Source: BS750m-G62 sp964577175 (lineage in GTDB: Bacteria > Planctomycetota > Phycisphaerae > FEN-1346). From it: DNA of 9,150 nucleotides. The stretch is from positions 1 to 9,150 of the forward strand of contig CAZNYC010000150.1 of assembly GCA_964577175.1 (NCBI GenBank), in the 5' to 3' direction. The position numbers and the translations under genes were made by a program. Below, piece by piece: positions 6,578 through 9,150 of this stretch. Under the pieces are notes generated by a model. The model was not told the DNA's origin and searched no databases. It was given only the letters and a program-made list of their open reading frames with translations. Positions within the stretch are counted from its first letter, which is position 1; every line of letters starts with the position of its first letter.

Positions 6578-7663
6578 ATGCCATCCCGACATGTGGTCGT
6601 CGCTCTCGTCGTCCTGGCGGCGCTGCCGCTCGCCCTTGCCGTCGGCGCTCGCGCCGTCGAACCCGCCGACCCCGACCTCATGCCGGAAGCCCGGGCCGTC
6701 CTTGACTACCTGGCGTCCGTCTACGGCAAGCGGGTGCTGACGGGCGTCAGCGGCACGAAGAACGCCGAGAAGGTCCACGAGATTACCGGCAAGTGGCCCG
6801 CCATCATCGCCACCGACATCAGCGGGTGGAACAGTCCCACCTGGGGCAAGAGTTACACCAGCGTCGTCGCCCGCTACACCGAGCGAATTCAGGCGGTGTG
6901 GGAGGCCGGCAGCATCCCCACCGTCCAGTTCCACTGGAAGCACCCCATGAAGGACAACGGCACCTCGTGGCGGGGCAAGCACGGCAAGAACCCGCCCAGC
7001 GGCCCGTTCGACCTCGAGAAGGGCACCACGCCCGGCACCGACGAGTACAAGGCCGTCATGCGCGATCTCCGGAAGACCGGCGATTACCTCGAAAAACTCC
7101 GCGACGCCGGCGTGCCCATTTTATGGCGGCCCCTGCACGAGATCGACGGCGGCTGGTTCTGGTGGACCGACAAAGAGGACGGGGCCAACACGGCCGCCCT
7201 GTGGCGGCTCATCTTCAACTACTATGTGAAGGAGCGGAACCTCCACAACCTCATCTGGGTCTACAACGCGGGGCTGAAGCCGCCCTCGGGCCGCGACGTC
7301 GAACAGATCGACGTGCGCAAGCGCTTCTATCCCGGCCCGGAGGTCGTCGACATCTCGGGGATCGACATCTATAAGAACGACTGGTACGGCTGGAAGCCGT
7401 ACCGGGAATCGGCGTACCCGAAGGCGTTTTCCATCATGGAGCGGGTTTCGCCCGGCAAGATGCTCGCGCTCAGCGAGTCCGGCGCCATCCCGAACCCGGA
7501 CCTCATGGCGAAGGACGGCCCGAAATGGCTCTACTGCCTGCCGTGGTGGGCGGGCGGCAAGCACAACCCGGAGGACTGGGTCAAGAAGACGTATACCCAC
7601 CCGCTGATGATCACCCGGGACGAACTGCCGGACTTCAAGCAACTCGCCGAGAAGTACCGCTGA
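6578..7663 (+). CDS. Secreted GH26-family glycoside hydrolase (beta-mannanase-like)
   Basis: 361 residues. The signal peptide is RHVVVALVVLAALPLALAVGARA with cleavage near residue 26. The rest is a single (beta/alpha)8-type domain without an added binding module. GH26 signatures are present: PTVQFHWKHP (114-123), then ILWRPLHEIDGGWFWW (181-196), where His187-Glu188 matches the conserved His plus acid/base Glu, and MLALSESGAIP (295-305), where Glu300 is the expected nucleophile. DISGIDIY (258-265) fits the strand before it. The family is retaining and mostly acts on beta-1,4-mannan, though some members act on other beta-glycans; the exact substrate cannot be read here. Product is exported, either periplasmic or extracellular. 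Length fits a minimal catalytic domain. It is divergent from the pectate lyase gene and 336 nt upstream of the oxidoreductase gene, so it is probably its own transcription unit. Confidence 0.88.
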   Translation: MPSRHVVVALVVLAALPLALAVGARAVEPADPDLMPEARAVLDYLASVYGKRVLTGVSGTKNAEKVHEITGKWPAIIATDISGWNSPTWGKSYTSVVARYTERIQAVWEAGSIPTVQFHWKHPMKDNGTSWRGKHGKNPPSGPFDLEKGTTPGTDEYKAVMRDLRKTGDYLEKLRDAGVPILWRPLHEIDGGWFWWTDKEDGANTAALWRLIFNYYVKERNLHNLIWVYNAGLKPPSGRDVEQIDVRKRFYPGPEVVDISGIDIYKNDWYGWKPYRESAYPKAFSIMERVSPGKMLALSESGAIPNPDLMAKDGPKWLYCLPWWAGGKHNPEDWVKKTYTHPLMITRDELPDFKQLAEKYR

Positions 7664-7810
7664 CGCCCATGCACATCGAGGGAAAGCGCGGCGGGCCGGG
7701 AGTTCCTTGACAAAGCCGCCCTCGTGCCGTTTGCTGGAAGTTCACCGGCCGCAGGAGCGCCGGACGGTGTTTATTGAGGCCGATAATCAAATGTGACACG
7801 GCTCGCCGGC

Positions 7811-7941
7811 TGTCATTCTGAGGAGCGGCGCAGTTTACCCGCCGAAGGCGGGCCGCGACGAAGAATCTCGCCCTGGTCGTTGTCGTTTCTCGATGGCACG
7901 GCGAGATTCTTCGGCCCCGCGAGCGGGGCCTCAGAATGACA
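7811..7941. repeat. 131-bp cloverleaf-like dispersed repeat element
   Basis: Perfect 13-bp terminal inverted repeats TGTCATTCTGAGG (7811-7823) and CCTCAGAATGACA (7929-7941) enclose a perfect 14-bp inner stem, CGAAGAATCTCGCC (7859-7872) with GGCGAGATTCTTCG (7900-7913). Side hairpins are CCCGCC-GAA-GGCGGG (7838-7852) and GGCCCCGC-GA-GCGGGGCC (7913-7930). The layout is a closing stem, two arms and a central stem-loop. Elements built on GTCATTCTGAG/CTCAGAATGAC with CGAAGAATCTCG cores are, from memory, dispersed in many bacterial genomes and resemble REP/MITE sequences. No coding content. It ends 58 nt before the oxidoreductase start and would be transcribed if that promoter lies upstream. Confidence 0.82.
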
Positions 7942-7987
7942 ACCCCGGACATTACTTTTACCGGGATCAGTAACGGCACGCCCCAAG

Positions 7988-7993
7988 AAGGAG
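7988..7993 (+). promoter_or_regulatory. Ribosome binding site of the oxidoreductase gene
   Basis: AAGGAG lies 6 nt before the ATG at 8000. This fixes the start so that the Tat motif is included. Confidence 0.85.
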
Positions 7994-7999
7994 ACTCGC

Positions 8000-9150
8000 A
8001 TGACCGTCCGCACCACACGCCGTACTTTCCTGAAACAGATGGCCGCCGCCGGCGCCGCCGCGCCGCTGGTCCTTGGCGGCCGGGGCCGCGCCGCCGAGGG
8101 CCGGAAGATCCGCCACGCCTCCATCGGCGTGGGCGGGATGGGGTCGGGCGACCTCTCGCACATCAGCAGCCATCCGGACGTCGAGATCGTCGCGCTGTGC
8201 GACGTGGACCGGCAGCGCCTCGCCGCCGCCGCCAAGAAGCATCCCGACGCCGCCACCTACCGCGACTGGCGCGTCCTGCTCGAGAAGGAGGGCGACCGCA
8301 TCGACTCGGTCAACGTGACCACGCCCGACCACATGCACGCCCCGATCGCGATGACCGCCCTCCGGATGGGCAAGCACGTCTTCTGCCAGAAGCCGCTCTG
8401 TCACGACATCCACGAGGTCCGGGCCCTGGCGCGCGAGGCCGCACGCCGGCCCGGCCAGGCCACGCAGATGGGTATCCAGATTCACTCGCACGTGGCGTAC
8501 CGGACCGCCGTCGCGATGATCCAGTTCGGCCTCATCGGGCCCGTCAAGGAGGTCCACTCCTGGTCCGGCAAGGGGTGGACCGGCAAGAAGGGCCAGACCG
8601 AGACCCGCCCCGACCGCACGGACCCCGTGCCCGAGCACCTCGACTGGGACCTCTGGCTCGGCACCGCGCCCGAGCGGCCGTTCGTCAAGGGCATCTATCA
8701 CCCGTCCAACTGGCGGCGGTGGATCGACTTCGGCACCGGCACCCAGGGCGACATGGCCTGCCACATCGTCGACCCGGTCTTCACGGCCCTGGAACTGGCC
8801 TCGCCCCGGTGGGTCATGAGTTATCACACGCCGCCGTTCGAGGAGACCTATTCGCCGAACAACAAGATCGTCCATCACTTCCCGGGCACGACGTACACGG
8901 CCGGTGACATCGACTACTGGTGGTACGATGCCGGCGCGTTTCCGGACTCCGGCGATTGGCCGCTCCCCGGCGACCTGCCGGGCCAGGGCTCGATGTTCAT
9001 CGGCGAGAAGGGCCATCTCCTCCTGCCGCACGTCGGCGGCCCGCAGCCCCTGCCGCGAGAGAAGTTCACCGGCGACCTCAAGCGGTTCAAGGAGAAGGTT
9101 ACCCTGCCGGACATCCCGAACCACTGGCACCAGTTGGTGGAGGCGGCCCT
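8000..9150 (+). CDS. Tat-exported Gfo/Idh/MocA-family oxidoreductase, 3' end outside window
   Basis: 383 codons are visible and the frame is open at the right edge; family members of this type usually run somewhat beyond 400 residues, so a modest C-terminal part is missing. The N-terminus TRRTFLKQMAAAGAAAPLVL (6-25) is a twin-arginine signal (R7 R8, F10, L11, K12), cleaved near GRAA (about 32). The Rossmann motif GVGGMG (43-48) binds NAD(P), and VALCDVDRQR (64-73) is the second strand with the acidic ribose-contact residue. VTTPDHMHAPIA (106-117) and HVFCQKPL (126-133) follow; the family's usual EKP is QKP here. NWRRWIDFGTGTQGDMACH (237-255) is the substrate-domain block. Expected reaction is NAD(P)-linked oxidation or reduction of a sugar or cyclitol-type substrate, folded with cofactor before export. 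Substrate is not readable. Proximity to secreted glycan enzymes suggests, but does not show, action on released sugars. Confidence 0.92.
   Translation, partial: MTVRTTRRTFLKQMAAAGAAAPLVLGGRGRAAEGRKIRHASIGVGGMGSGDLSHISSHPDVEIVALCDVDRQRLAAAAKKHPDAATYRDWRVLLEKEGDRIDSVNVTTPDHMHAPIAMTALRMGKHVFCQKPLCHDIHEVRALAREAARRPGQATQMGIQIHSHVAYRTAVAMIQFGLIGPVKEVHSWSGKGWTGKKGQTETRPDRTDPVPEHLDWDLWLGTAPERPFVKGIYHPSNWRRWIDFGTGTQGDMACHIVDPVFTALELASPRWVMSYHTPPFEETYSPNNKIVHHFPGTTYTAGDIDYWWYDAGAFPDSGDWPLPGDLPGQGSMFIGEKGHLLLPHVGGPQPLPREKFTGDLKRFKEKVTLPDIPNHWHQLVEAA

Larger units (their letters stand above)
7664..7999 (+). other. Intergenic region between GH26 and oxidoreductase genes
   Basis: No credible gene is present in these 336 nt. 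The first part (7664-7810) holds a weak 5-bp stem (7745-7749 with 7759-7763) and an A/T-rich patch at about 7768-7796 with a GATAAT (7782-7787) but no matching -35 box. The second part is the 131-bp structured repeat at 7811-7941. A leader with a strong Shine-Dalgarno follows to 7999. No intrinsic terminator with a T-tract was seen after the GH26 gene. Confidence 0.6.

Noticed and set aside
7707..7735. Sigma70-like promoter with a perfect TTGACA at 7707-7712
   Set aside because: The sequence 17 bp downstream is TTTGCT, matching the -10 consensus at only three of six positions. Chance occurrence cannot be excluded.
7967..9130. Open frame of 387 codons on the minus strand
   Set aside because: It is antisense to the Gfo/Idh/MocA gene, which has a Shine-Dalgarno, Tat signal and Rossmann motif. 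The antisense translation has no recognisable features.

Overview
This looks like a chromosomal fragment of a GC-rich, polysaccharide-degrading bacterium, most probably an uncultured member of the Planctomycetota. The basis is combined: strong G/C preference at third codon positions, a very large PQQ-type beta-propeller protein of the kind expanded in planctomycetes, a Tat-exported Gfo/Idh/MocA oxidoreductase, and two secreted right-handed beta-helix proteins. No single marker gene proves the phylum. No rRNA, tRNA, CRISPR array, transposase, phage gene or recognisable defence gene is visible.

Layout: (1) 3-2888 (+), a beta-propeller repeat protein whose 5' end lies outside the window. (2) 3021-4892 (+), a secreted beta-helix protein with a pectate-lyase-3-like N-terminus and no assigned activity. 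(3) 4895-6307 (-), a secreted PL1-like pectate lyase with a C-terminal calcium-loop motif, convergent with gene 2 and separated from it by two bases. (4) 6578-7663 (+), a secreted GH26 (beta-mannanase family) glycoside hydrolase, divergent from gene 3. (5) 8000-9150 (+), a Tat-dependent Gfo/Idh/MocA oxidoreductase cut by the right edge. Genes 2 to 5 each have a good Shine-Dalgarno sequence.

Taken together the locus reads as an extracytoplasmic plant- or algal-polysaccharide processing region: a lyase and a hydrolase for cell-wall glycans (pectin-like and mannan-like), a second beta-helix enzyme candidate, and an exported sugar-type oxidoreductase. The propeller protein's role is unknown. No transporter, regulator or SusC/SusD pair is in view, so this is not a classical PUL and co-regulation is inference.

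The non-coding parts are more structured than usual. A near-identical 28-nt hairpin sits about 82-85 nt upstream of the start codons of both beta-helix genes, in the same orientation relative to each gene. A 131-bp cloverleaf-like repeat lies in front of the oxidoreductase gene. Two intergenic-style repeats, a 26-nt palindrome and a four-unit heptamer array, are read in frame in probable linkers of the propeller protein. I see no convincing new multi-gene system. The paired leader hairpins and the unassigned beta-helix protein are the best leads.
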